Shown here: in pieces, positions 22,775 through 29,803 of the stretch
How positions within the stretch are numbered: the stretch's first letter is position 1
Layout of the letters: each line of letters starts with the position of its first letter
NCBI GenBank assembly: GCA_003245525.1
Contig: QKCY01000491.1
Location: 1-33,032, forward strand
Direction: 5' to 3'
DNA: 33,032 bases
Source: Victivallales bacterium
Lineage (GTDB): Bacteria; Verrucomicrobiota; Lentisphaeria; Oligosphaerales; Lenti-02
Notes under the pieces: generated by a model
Told to the model about the DNA's origin: nothing
The model's database searches: none
Seen by the model: the letters and a program-made list of their open reading frames with translations, nothing else
Translations under genes and position numbers: made by a program

Positions 22775-24127
22775 TCAGCCCAGGTTGGCCCCCTGGGAGC
22801 GCAGGATGGCCTGCAACCGGCAGATGTCCACCTGCCGGGGGGGGATACCGCCGCCAGCGGCAAGAGCCGCCGCCGTCCCCGCCGCCTGACCGACCGCCAT
22901 GGAGATGGGGATGACCCGGGTCGAGGCCATGGCTTCGTGGGTGGCGCTCATGCAGCGGCCCGCGACCAGGACCTGATCGACCTCGGCCGGCAGCAGGGCA
23001 CGGTAGGGAATCCGGTAACAGGGCGGGCGGGCCGTCTCCAGGCCAGGATGGTCGGGGGAATGGATGTCGAGATGATAGGCCCCGCAGGCAATGGCGTCGG
23101 GAAACGCCCTGCTATGCAACAGGTCCTCGCCCGTGAGCAGGTAGTCGCCGACGAGATGGTTGGTCTCGCGTAGCCCGATCTGGTGCGGCGTGGCCACCAA
23201 CCGGCAGTTCCGGAACCCCGGCACGTACTCGCGCAGGAACCGGAACCAGGGGCGGACCTGGCGGGCTCCGGCCAGTTCCCCGTGCGAGAAACTGGCCGGA
23301 TCGCCGGGGTCCACCTCCTCGACCCGGCTGGCCACCGTGAAGAACTCCTCCCGCCCGGGAAACACGATGCCCGGCACGTTCTCGCGGGTCAAAGGCAAGC
23401 CATCCTGCACCGCCTGCCGGATCAGGGAACGGAAGGCGCCAAGCACAAAGACCTCCCGCTCGGGCAGCCGCTGGAACCAGTCCCCCAGATCGCACTCGGG
23501 AAAGGGCCGGGCGTCGCCGGGGTGCTCCTGCAGATAGGAAACCAAGGCTGGAACCTCCACCCCGCCGACGGTGAACGCCCAGGATGCCACCTGCATCCGT
23601 CCGTCCGCAGCGCGCCCCTTGGTCAACTGGGCCCCCGCCAGGCGCGCCGCCTCGCCGGTATCGGTGCAATCCACCAGCACCTTGGCCTCCGCCTCTTCCA
23701 GGGCCCCCCGGCAAGCCAACGTCACTCTCACCTTCCCCTCTTCCACCGACACAGCGGCCACCCGGCTATGCAGGCGAACCGCAATCCCCTCTTCGGCCAC
23801 CCATTCGGCGGCGAAGACCTTCCACCAGTTCGGATCGACCCCGACCACGCTGCCGCAGATGGGGTCCCGCTCGAACCGGGTCGCGCTGCCCTCCCCCTGG
23901 AGCCGTTCGACCACCTCCAGCGGAATGCCGCCCACCACCCGCTCTCCCCCCACCGAGTGGAAACCCAGCCAGCCGGGGATGACGGTCGCGTTCCCGCCCA
24001 GGAAGCCATACTGCTCGACCAGGAGCACCCGGCTGCCGTTCCGCGCGGCGGCCACCGCCGCTGCCAACCCGGTTGTTCCACCCCCGGCGACCACCACATC
24101 GTATTCGAAATTTCGCAGTATTTTCAA
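22775..24127 (-). CDS. FAD-dependent oxidoreductase (FAD_oxidored family)
   Basis: The 450-residue protein has an N-terminal Rossmann FAD site [46 protein letters not shown] follows; this is a pattern of the FAD_oxidored group rather than of succinate dehydrogenase. [17 protein letters not shown] and the C-terminal [54 protein letters not shown] complete the nucleotide-binding region. Members are frequent in carbohydrate-degradation loci of Planctomycetes and Lentisphaerota, where they may oxidise sugars or sugar derivatives, but the reaction is not established. There is no signal peptide. The gene is divergent from the second pseudopilin, with 121 bases between the starts, so both promoters must lie there. 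An operon with the beta-barrel gene downstream is possible. Confidence 0.92.
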   Translation of the reverse strand: MKILRNFEYDVVVAGGGTTGLAAAVAAARNGSRVLLVEQYGFLGGNATVIPGWLGFHSVGGERVVGGIPLEVVERLQGEGSATRFERDPICGSVVGVDPNWWKVFAAEWVAEEGIAVRLHSRVAAVSVEEGKVRVTLACRGALEEAEAKVLVDCTDTGEAARLAGAQLTKGRAADGRMQVASWAFTVGGVEVPALVSYLQEHPGDARPFPECDLGDWFQRLPEREVFVLGAFRSLIRQAVQDGLPLTRENVPGIVFPGREEFFTVASRVEEVDPGDPASFSHGELAGARQVRPWFRFLREYVPGFRNCRLVATPHQIGLRETNHLVGDYLLTGEDLLHSRAFPDAIACGAYHLDIHSPDHPGLETARPPCYRIPYRALLPAEVDQVLVAGRCMSATHEAMASTRVIPISMAVGQAAGTAAALAAGGGIPPRQVDICRLQAILRSQGANLG

Positions 24128-24248
24128 GTTTCAGCCGACCCCAGACGTTGCACTCGCGGGAACCCCACTGAAAGTACGGGTCCTAATCGTTGAGTTGTCC
24201 GTTAAATTTCGTGTCCAGAAACCAGTGATTTTCGAAAGGCAAGACCGG

Positions 24249-24914
24249 ATGTCCAGACAACGTCGCTTCACCCTGATCGAACTCCTGGTGGTGATCGCCA
24301 TCATCGCCATTCTGGCCTCGATGCTGCTTCCCGCCCTCAGCAAGGCGCGCGAAAAGGCCCGCCAGATCAACTGCACCGGCAATCTGAAGCAGATGGGCTT
24401 GGCCCTGGCCATGTACACCCAGGACAACAAGGAGGCCTGGCCTCCGGACCATGTGGGTGCCTGGGGAAGCTGCTACACCTGGCGCGCCCTGCTCTACGAC
24501 TACATCAACTCCACCAAGGTATTCGACTGCCCCAGCTCCACCTACTCCTACTCGGGTGCCAACGCTGGCGTGAAGAACACCAGCGAGTGCAATGTCCAAG
24601 GCGGCTACGGCGACGTGACCGTCCACTATGATTCCGGTGCCCCCACCTATCCGGGGCAGGCCACGACGGTGTCCTTCCAGAAACCCTCCCAGTTGATCAC
24701 CATCGGCGACTCGCACGCCGGGACCTTCCAGATCTCGGTGTCCAGCAACAGCGTGGGCTTCAACCGGGTTGCGGCGGGCCAGGCCGAGGGTGCCGAACGG
24801 CACAACAGCATGGCCAACTACTGCTTTGCCGACGGCCATGTGGAATCCATGCGCCCCGGCAATATTCCCTGCTCGACCACCGAGTGCTACTGGTGCATCG
24901 AGGGCAAGCACTAG
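24249..24914 (+). CDS. Type IV pseudopilin-like protein with H-x9-DG C-terminus, second copy
   Basis: The 221-residue protein begins MSRQRR, then [20 protein letters not shown] and [23 protein letters not shown]. The first 40 mature residues are nearly identical to the protein at 17348, while the globular part differs. The residue before the expected cleavage is Arg, as in the first copy. The domain has an aromatic, cysteine-rich middle ([24 protein letters not shown]) and ends with [18 protein letters not shown] (H-x9-DG) and a short cysteine-rich tail ([14 protein letters not shown]). It would be a membrane-tethered, probably pilus-like surface protein handled by a type II secretion or pilus machine encoded elsewhere. 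A strong terminator follows. Confidence 0.94.
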   Translation: MSRQRRFTLIELLVVIAIIAILASMLLPALSKAREKARQINCTGNLKQMGLALAMYTQDNKEAWPPDHVGAWGSCYTWRALLYDYINSTKVFDCPSSTYSYSGANAGVKNTSECNVQGGYGDVTVHYDSGAPTYPGQATTVSFQKPSQLITIGDSHAGTFQISVSSNSVGFNRVAAGQAEGAERHNSMANYCFADGHVESMRPGNIPCSTTECYWCIEGKH

Positions 24915-24933
24915 CCGCGACTTCTTGCCCCGG

Positions 24934-24971
24934 CGGGCGGCGCGACCACGGAATGGTGGTGGTGCCGCCCG
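24934..24971. terminator. Bidirectional terminator hairpin
   Basis: CGGGCGGCGCGACCAC and GTGGTGGTGCCGCCCG form a 16-bp stem (one mismatch, one G-T pair) with a 6-base loop, followed by TTTCATTT on the plus strand. It lies between the convergent pseudopilin and beta-propeller genes and overlaps the stop region of the latter. Confidence 0.85.
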
Positions 24972-24973
24972 TT

Positions 24974-26458
24974 TCATTTCGGTTCGCCTCCGACGAACTG
25001 GAAGGCATAGAGGTCGGCTAGCCGCAGGCGGACGCGCAGCCGCACCGGCGTCCCCGCCAGTCCGGCCAGAGAACCCGGCCAACGGACGGGAAGAGCCACC
25101 CCGTTGCCCCGGATTGGGGAGCTGTCGGCGAAGGCGAATCCCGGCAGGGCGTGCCCGTCGGCATCCGCGAGTTCCACCCGGCACTCGCCCGTCGCCGCCG
25201 TGGCCAAGTTCAAGCGCAGCTCGCCGCCCTGGAACACCAGGGGCTTGGTCAGCAACTCGCCCTCGCTCACGCCTGCCTGCACGGAAACGAACCCGTCGAG
25301 ACGCTGCTCCGCCAGGCAAATGGCGCCGGGGTCCATATCGCCTTTGGGATGGGCACCGTGGGTGCTGCGATAGCCGCAGTAGTAATGGAGCAAGGTGTCG
25401 CCCCGGCGGACCAGCCCGGCGAAGTGGTAGAGCATCCGGCTGTCCGGCTCCCCCTCGCCGCCAAGCGGCAGGTAGGGACGAACCGAAGGACGCTGCCAGG
25501 TCCGGCCATCGCGGCTCGTGGCCAGATGGATGTCCAGGATGCCGTCGTTGCCATAGCGTCCCCCCTTGGCCGGAGGCGGATAGTGCTGGTAGATGCTGGG
25601 GAACAGGAAATGGGCCCGGTCGGCCCATGGGTACTCCACCGCCACCGGCGTATAGACATCCGCGTCGGGGCCGTCCACGGCCGGATCGCAGGCGAACACC
25701 TCCTCGATCTCGGTGGAGGGGACCGGCGCGCTATCCGGCCCCCAGAGCAGACGCGGCTCGTGTCCCGCCGCGTAGGGCCAGGGCTGCTTGAGATCGGGAA
25801 TCTCGATCCGCCCCACCCGACGGTTGGGGTGCCAGGTTCGCACGTAGGCCACCCAGGAACCGCAGCCGGTCTCGTAGCGCACCTGGTTCTGGGTGTCGGG
25901 CACAAAGGGAAACAGCCGCTCGGGATAGGAATGCCAGCGGATGCCGTCGGGGGAGAAGCTCAGGTACACGCCGCCCGTCGCCCGATTGTCGTGGCTGCGC
26001 GCCTGTAGCAGGACGAAACGCTCTTCGGGCGGGCCCAGGGGATTGAACGACACGGTGTCGCCAAAGGCGGTCACCAGGTTGTTCGCCTTCGAGCCCTCCC
26101 GTGCCACCAGCCCCAGCTCCGGTTTCTGCCAGTGGATGCCGTCCTCGGAGGTGGCCAATGCCAGCCCCTTCTGCCACGCCTCGTTCCGGTACTCGGTCTG
26201 GGCCCAGTACCACATCATCAGACGGCCTTGGTCCTCCAGCACGGAACCGTAGAACCCGATCCGTCCCCGTTCGGACGGGAGCTCGGGGAGGATGACCGGT
26301 CCCCGCTTGATGGCGGGATGCATGGCGAACGCCAAGTCGGTCCGCTGGTCGAGCAGTTCGTCGTCGAAGAGCAGTTGCTTGCGGTCGGCAATGTCCATTG
26401 GCGCAGCTCCTAAGGCGAAGGCAACCAGAGAGATGAGAATTGGGCAACGGCAGTCCAT
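24974..26458 (-). CDS. Secreted five-bladed beta-propeller glycosidase-like protein
   Basis: The start at 26458 (MDCRCPILISLVAFALG, a signal peptide) overlaps the sialidase-like stop codon in TGATG and gives 494 residues; the longer frame to 26533 would lie inside that gene. The mature part starts with MDIADRKQLLFDDELLDQ and contains blade-like repeats: GFYGSVLEDQGRLMMWYWAQ, LALATSEDGIHWQKPELGLV, GVYLSFSPDGIRWHSYPERL, DIHLATSRDGRTWQRPSVRP and DTLLHYYCGYRSTHG. These follow the pattern of GH32/GH43-like five-bladed propellers. A C-terminal beta-sandwich (about 400-494) follows. Such proteins are often annotated as hypothetical in PVC genomes. The shared operon with a sialidase-like protein suggests a joint role on an acidic or decorated glycan. 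Confidence 0.75.
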   Translation of the reverse strand: MDCRCPILISLVAFALGAAPMDIADRKQLLFDDELLDQRTDLAFAMHPAIKRGPVILPELPSERGRIGFYGSVLEDQGRLMMWYWAQTEYRNEAWQKGLALATSEDGIHWQKPELGLVAREGSKANNLVTAFGDTVSFNPLGPPEERFVLLQARSHDNRATGGVYLSFSPDGIRWHSYPERLFPFVPDTQNQVRYETGCGSWVAYVRTWHPNRRVGRIEIPDLKQPWPYAAGHEPRLLWGPDSAPVPSTEIEEVFACDPAVDGPDADVYTPVAVEYPWADRAHFLFPSIYQHYPPPAKGGRYGNDGILDIHLATSRDGRTWQRPSVRPYLPLGGEGEPDSRMLYHFAGLVRRGDTLLHYYCGYRSTHGAHPKGDMDPGAICLAEQRLDGFVSVQAGVSEGELLTKPLVFQGGELRLNLATAATGECRVELADADGHALPGFAFADSSPIRGNGVALPVRWPGSLAGLAGTPVRLRVRLRLADLYAFQFVGGEPK

Positions 26459-27618
26459 CAGTCGATGCTCACGGTGGTGCCCCAGAGGCTGTTCGGCCCC
26501 GCCTTGTGGCCGCAGTACAGCACCAGGAACCACTCGCGCTCGTTCAGTTGGGTCATCCAGGGATAGCCAAAGTCTGCATGCCTGTCCTCGGGCGTGCCGC
26601 TGGGGGCGATGGTAACGAGCTTACGCACCGGGTGCCAGGCGAGAGTCCGGGCGTCCGCCTCCCACAGTTCCACATAGCCCAGTTCATCGGGACGATGGCA
26701 GCGGTGGGTCAGCAACGCCACCAACCGGTCGGGCTGCCCATGCACGGCACTCACGAAGGGGGAAGGCAGCCCGCGCATGCCGGGACCGACCAGAGACTCC
26801 TGTTCTTGCCAGGTCTTGCCCAAGTCGTCGCTGACCAGTTGCCAGTAGTGCCCCCCGCCATCATTGCGGATCAGACCGACGAGCCGACCAGCGGCACAGG
26901 CGAAGGCGGGTTCGAACAGCGGACTGGCCGAGATGGGTACCGGGTCGCCCCAGCTCCTGCCATCGTCCGCCGAGACCGCATACCAGATGCCGGTGGCGGG
27001 CGTGGAACCCGCCCGGTAGTGGCCGAAGACCACCAATCCGAGGCCGGGGACCGTAATGATTTCGCCGAACACGGAGCCGGTGCGGTTCTCGGCCAACCGC
27101 CGGGTATCGACCGGGGTCCAGGTCTCGCCGCCATCCGCGGAGCGCCAGCCGTAGATGGTGTTCCTCTCGTTGCCGGTGAAGGCCATGGCGAGATAGACCA
27201 GCGCGCCCTCCGCTGTCACTCCCAGGGCAATGTTCCCGGCATGCCGGTAGGGCATGGAACGGTCGAACTCGGCCAACATCCGGGGCGGGGAGAAGGTCGC
27301 GCCACCGTCGCGGGACAGGCAGACCGCCGGACACCCGTCCACCGTGTGCTCGCGTCCTGCCAGGCACCCCAACACCAGCGTGCCGTCGGCCAAGCGCACG
27401 ATTTTGGGCCAGCCCAGATGGGCAAAGCGCGCCCCGGCCGGGGCTGGCACCACCACCCGCAAGGGCGTCCTGTCGCAGGTAGTCGGGACCCATGGACCGT
27501 GGCGCGGCTCTCCGCCTTCGTCGGCGAGGCAGTACCATCCAGAACCCAGAGCCGCCAGGGCCAGACGGAAAGGCGACCATACTCGACGGGGACAATGCCG
27601 GGGAAACCACATGTTCAT
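26458..27618 (-). CDS. Sialidase-like BNR/Asp-box protein
   Basis: The chosen start at 27618 has GGAG 5 bases upstream and gives 386 residues; an ATG 6 bases on is also possible, and the long frame to 27720 would cross the divergent AraC start. A signal-like N-terminus (RRVWSPFRLALAALGSGWYC) is followed by a six-bladed propeller. Four Asp-boxes are visible: SRDGGATF (102-109), SADGGETW (160-167), SADDGRSW (216-223) and SDDLGKTW (263-270). RLADGTLVLGCL, SVFGEIITVPG and the final MTQLNEREWFLVLYCG are typical of exo-alpha-sialidase-like proteins. Sialidase activity is not certain, because many Asp-box proteins of PVC bacteria act on other sugars. The downstream propeller gene overlaps its stop codon. 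Confidence 0.85.
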   Translation of the reverse strand: MNMWFPRHCPRRVWSPFRLALAALGSGWYCLADEGGEPRHGPWVPTTCDRTPLRVVVPAPAGARFAHLGWPKIVRLADGTLVLGCLAGREHTVDGCPAVCLSRDGGATFSPPRMLAEFDRSMPYRHAGNIALGVTAEGALVYLAMAFTGNERNTIYGWRSADGGETWTPVDTRRLAENRTGSVFGEIITVPGLGLVVFGHYRAGSTPATGIWYAVSADDGRSWGDPVPISASPLFEPAFACAAGRLVGLIRNDGGGHYWQLVSDDLGKTWQEQESLVGPGMRGLPSPFVSAVHGQPDRLVALLTHRCHRPDELGYVELWEADARTLAWHPVRKLVTIAPSGTPEDRHADFGYPWMTQLNEREWFLVLYCGHKAGPNSLWGTTVSID

Positions 27619-27629
27619 CCACACTCCGG

Positions 27630-27655
27630 ACAACCAGGATTGGGAAACACAACCA
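27630..27655. promoter_or_regulatory. Direct repeat ACAACCA in the sialidase-AraC divergent gap
   Basis: ACAACCA occurs at 27630-27636 and 27649-27655, 19 bases apart, in the 89-base gap between the divergent starts. AraC-type regulators bind tandem half-sites about two turns apart, so this is a weak operator candidate. Confidence 0.3.
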
Positions 27656-27707
27656 ACAGTTCTCACCACGACCCAAGCTAGACTTCCGCGCCGGGCGGAG
27701 CAATCGT

Positions 27708-28694
27708 ATGCGTGGGACAATGATTGACCATACGACTCATTCCGCGGATTTCTCCGACCTTCCCCTCCGGCTCCATTGGCAGCAGGCCCTGGCTGCGATC
27801 AATCGTCGGCAGCTACCGACCCGGGTCGACCTGCACCGCTGGTCGGGAGCTGCAACAGGGCGCGGCATTCCCTCCTGCGTTCCCGCCACCCGATTGCTTC
27901 TATGCACCCATGCCCGGGCCTGCTACCGGCTCGCCACTCCCACTGGTGCCGAGGAGTTGGTCCTGAACGAGGGCGAGGCGGTCCTGATCGCTCCCGACGC
28001 GGGAGTCGCCAATGTCTCGCGCGAACCCTACGAGAGTGTCGGGTTCATCTTCTACCCCGACTCGGTCCGGGTCTATGGAATCCTGCACGAGCCGACGGGG
28101 ACGGCCCGGTTCCCGGACCCGTTGCGCCTGCTGCGCCACAACTATGTCCATCCGGTTCCCCTGGACGAAGACGGGCGGCGCCTGCTGGCCTGCGCCCTGG
28201 GGGCGACTGCGTTCGGCCCGGAGAGCGCCTACCGGCACCATCTGGTTGCCGCCCTGCTTCTCCAAGTGGAGGCACTCCTCGCCCGGCCCACGGCCGGCGT
28301 GACCCGGAAGGCGGCCCGCACGTTCCGGTCGCTGGTCCGCCATGTGGAGGTCCATTTGGGCGAGGCGCTCACCCGCGAACGCCTCGCCACCGCCCTCCGC
28401 CTGCATCCCAACCACGTTTCGCGCCTGTTCCGGGAGTTTTCCGGGCAGACCTTTCTCGCCTTTCTCCGCGCCATTCGACTGGACCGTGCCGAAGCCCTCC
28501 TGCACCAAGGCACACACACCGTTGCGGAGATTGCATCTGCTTGCGGCTTCGGCAGTTCCTCGTCGCTCATCCGGGCGTTCCAACAGCGCCATGGGGTTTC
28601 CCCTGGACGCTGGAACGCCCCCTTCCCGCCGGACCCAACCCCGGTCGATCGTACAGGAACGACTTGTGGATTGGGTGAGAAATGGCGACTCTAA
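27708..28694 (+). CDS. AraC-family transcriptional regulator
   Basis: The ATG at 27708 has GGAG exactly 7 bases upstream and gives 328 residues. The N-terminal half (about 35-190) looks like an AraC-type cupin sensor (TRLLLCTHARACYRLATPTGAEELVLNEGEAVLIAPDAG). The C-terminal part (about 205-303) carries two helix-turn-helix units: LTRERLATALRLHPNHVSRLFREFSGQTFLAFLRAIRLDRAEALL and VAEIASACGFGSSSSLIRAFQQRHGVSPGRW. It is divergent from the sialidase/propeller pair with only 89 bases between the starts, the usual arrangement of an AraC activator with its targets. The effector is probably a sugar released by those enzymes. Confidence 0.93.
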   Translation: MRGTMIDHTTHSADFSDLPLRLHWQQALAAINRRQLPTRVDLHRWSGAATGRGIPSCVPATRLLLCTHARACYRLATPTGAEELVLNEGEAVLIAPDAGVANVSREPYESVGFIFYPDSVRVYGILHEPTGTARFPDPLRLLRHNYVHPVPLDEDGRRLLACALGATAFGPESAYRHHLVAALLLQVEALLARPTAGVTRKAARTFRSLVRHVEVHLGEALTRERLATALRLHPNHVSRLFREFSGQTFLAFLRAIRLDRAEALLHQGTHTVAEIASACGFGSSSSLIRAFQQRHGVSPGRWNAPFPPDPTPVDRTGTTCGLGEKWRL

Positions 28695-28867
28695 AGACAG
28701 GGTGACTGGTGAAGGAAAATGACCACAATGGGGAGATTGGCAGAAAGCCTGCCGAATTGGGGGTCTGACAATGTGTGGGCAACCAGGAACTCGTAGTGCG
28801 ATAGGCGTGGCGGGGCACGGTGCTCCCCGCCGACACAGGATATCACGCTTCCGATCCGGGGATCAAG

Positions 28868-29008
28868 GTGAAGCGATGGTTGGCAATGATGGTGGTAGCA
28901 TTTCCGTGGGTGTTCGCGCCCGCCGAGGACTGTGCACGAGGCCGACGGGGCAGGCAGGATGAAGCTAGTTACGGATGGCGTCGAACGCCTCCTCGCTGCC
29001 GAAGATGA
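28868..29008 (+). pseudogene. Signal-peptide-like remnant or small secreted peptide
   Basis: A GTG at 28868 opens a 46-codon frame whose first residues (VKRWLAMMVVAFPWVFAPAED) look like a signal peptide with a cleavage site. The following residues (CARGRRGRQDEASYGWRRTP) are low in character and overlap the start of the LuxR gene in another frame. It may be the leftover 5' end of a gene cut by a deletion, or chance. Confidence 0.2.
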
Positions 29009-29696
29009 TCTGGACGCGATCCAGCAGGTCTTCCAAAGCGCAATCGGAGAGATGGGGTTCTCGCATTTCCTCTATGCGGAGATGCCGACTCCTATTTCGT
29101 CGCTGGACCACGGGATGGCACCGTTCTTCCTGGCCCGGCCGCCGTCTCTGGTCGCCCACTATCTCGACGTCATCTCCCAGCCCGAAGACCCCATTGCCCT
29201 TGAGTTGCCCCGCCGGATCACCCCGTTCACCCTCAGCGAAGCGTTGCGCGCCCATCTTCCCCCGGCCCGGCGCAACCGGGTGTTGGGCACCCTGGACGAG
29301 TTGGGTCTGGCCAACGGCCTGGTGGTGCCGCTGAACTCCCAGCAGGGGCTCTGCTACTCGTCCACGCTGTTTACCTCGGAACGGGGGCCGGAAGCAGCGA
29401 TGGTGCTGACCCAGTCGCGGCACGAAGTGCATGTCCTGGCCTGCTATTTCCATCGCCGCGTGCGCGAAGTGCTCTCCCGCCAGCCTTCGTCCAACCACAA
29501 CCTGCTCACCCCCCGCGAACGCGAGTGCCTGCTCTGGGCCGCCTGCGGCAAGACCGCCTGGGAGACGTCGCGCATCCTCAAGATCGCCGAGCGCACGGTC
29601 AAGTTCCATCTCGCCAACGCCAGCCGCCGCCTCGACACCGCCAACACCACCCACGCGGTGGCCCGCGCCATCCTCCGCGGTGAGTTCCTGCCCTAG
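28959..29696 (+). CDS. LuxR-family regulator with autoinducer-binding-like domain
   Basis: With the ATG at 28959 the protein has 245 residues; GTG at 28932 is an alternative start. The N-terminal domain (about 10-165) resembles the acyl-homoserine-lactone-binding fold: MGFSHFLYAEMP, YLDVISQPEDPIALELPRRITPFTLSE (the conserved Asp-Pro is at 77-78) and LGLANGLVVPLNSQQG. The aromatic residue expected after PF is Leu92, so the ligand pocket differs from classical LuxR. The C-terminal LuxR helix-turn-helix is LTPRERECLLWAACGKTAWETSRILKIAERTVKFHLANASRRLDTANTTHAVARAI (183-238). No luxI-type synthase is visible, so it is a LuxR solo. It lies 107 bases upstream of the GH106-like gene in the same direction and may control it. 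Confidence 0.9.
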   Translation: MKLVTDGVERLLAAEDDLDAIQQVFQSAIGEMGFSHFLYAEMPTPISSLDHGMAPFFLARPPSLVAHYLDVISQPEDPIALELPRRITPFTLSEALRAHLPPARRNRVLGTLDELGLANGLVVPLNSQQGLCYSSTLFTSERGPEAAMVLTQSRHEVHVLACYFHRRVREVLSRQPSSNHNLLTPRERECLLWAACGKTAWETSRILKIAERTVKFHLANASRRLDTANTTHAVARAILRGEFLP

Positions 29697-29803
29697 CAGG
29701 CTGCGGACAGAACGACAATCTTGCCAAGCCTCTGGATTGCGGCGCAGATGGCCACACGGTATCGTGCCGGGACACGGTTGCTCCTGTTCCGGAGATGCGA
29801 ATC

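Noticed and set aside
26459-26533. Longer N-terminus for the five-bladed propeller protein
   Set aside because: It lies within the end of the sialidase-like gene; the start at 26458 gives a proper signal peptide and a TGATG junction.
27619-27720. Longer N-terminus for the sialidase-like protein
   Set aside because: It would cross the divergent promoter gap and the AraC start and adds no signal peptide; the start at 27618 has a good ribosome site and a signal-like sequence.
28695-28958. Gap before the LuxR gene searched for RNA genes or promoters
   Set aside because: Only a weak GGCAG/CTGCC hairpin and the signal-peptide-like stretch were seen; no tRNA-, riboswitch- or terminator-like pattern was convincing.
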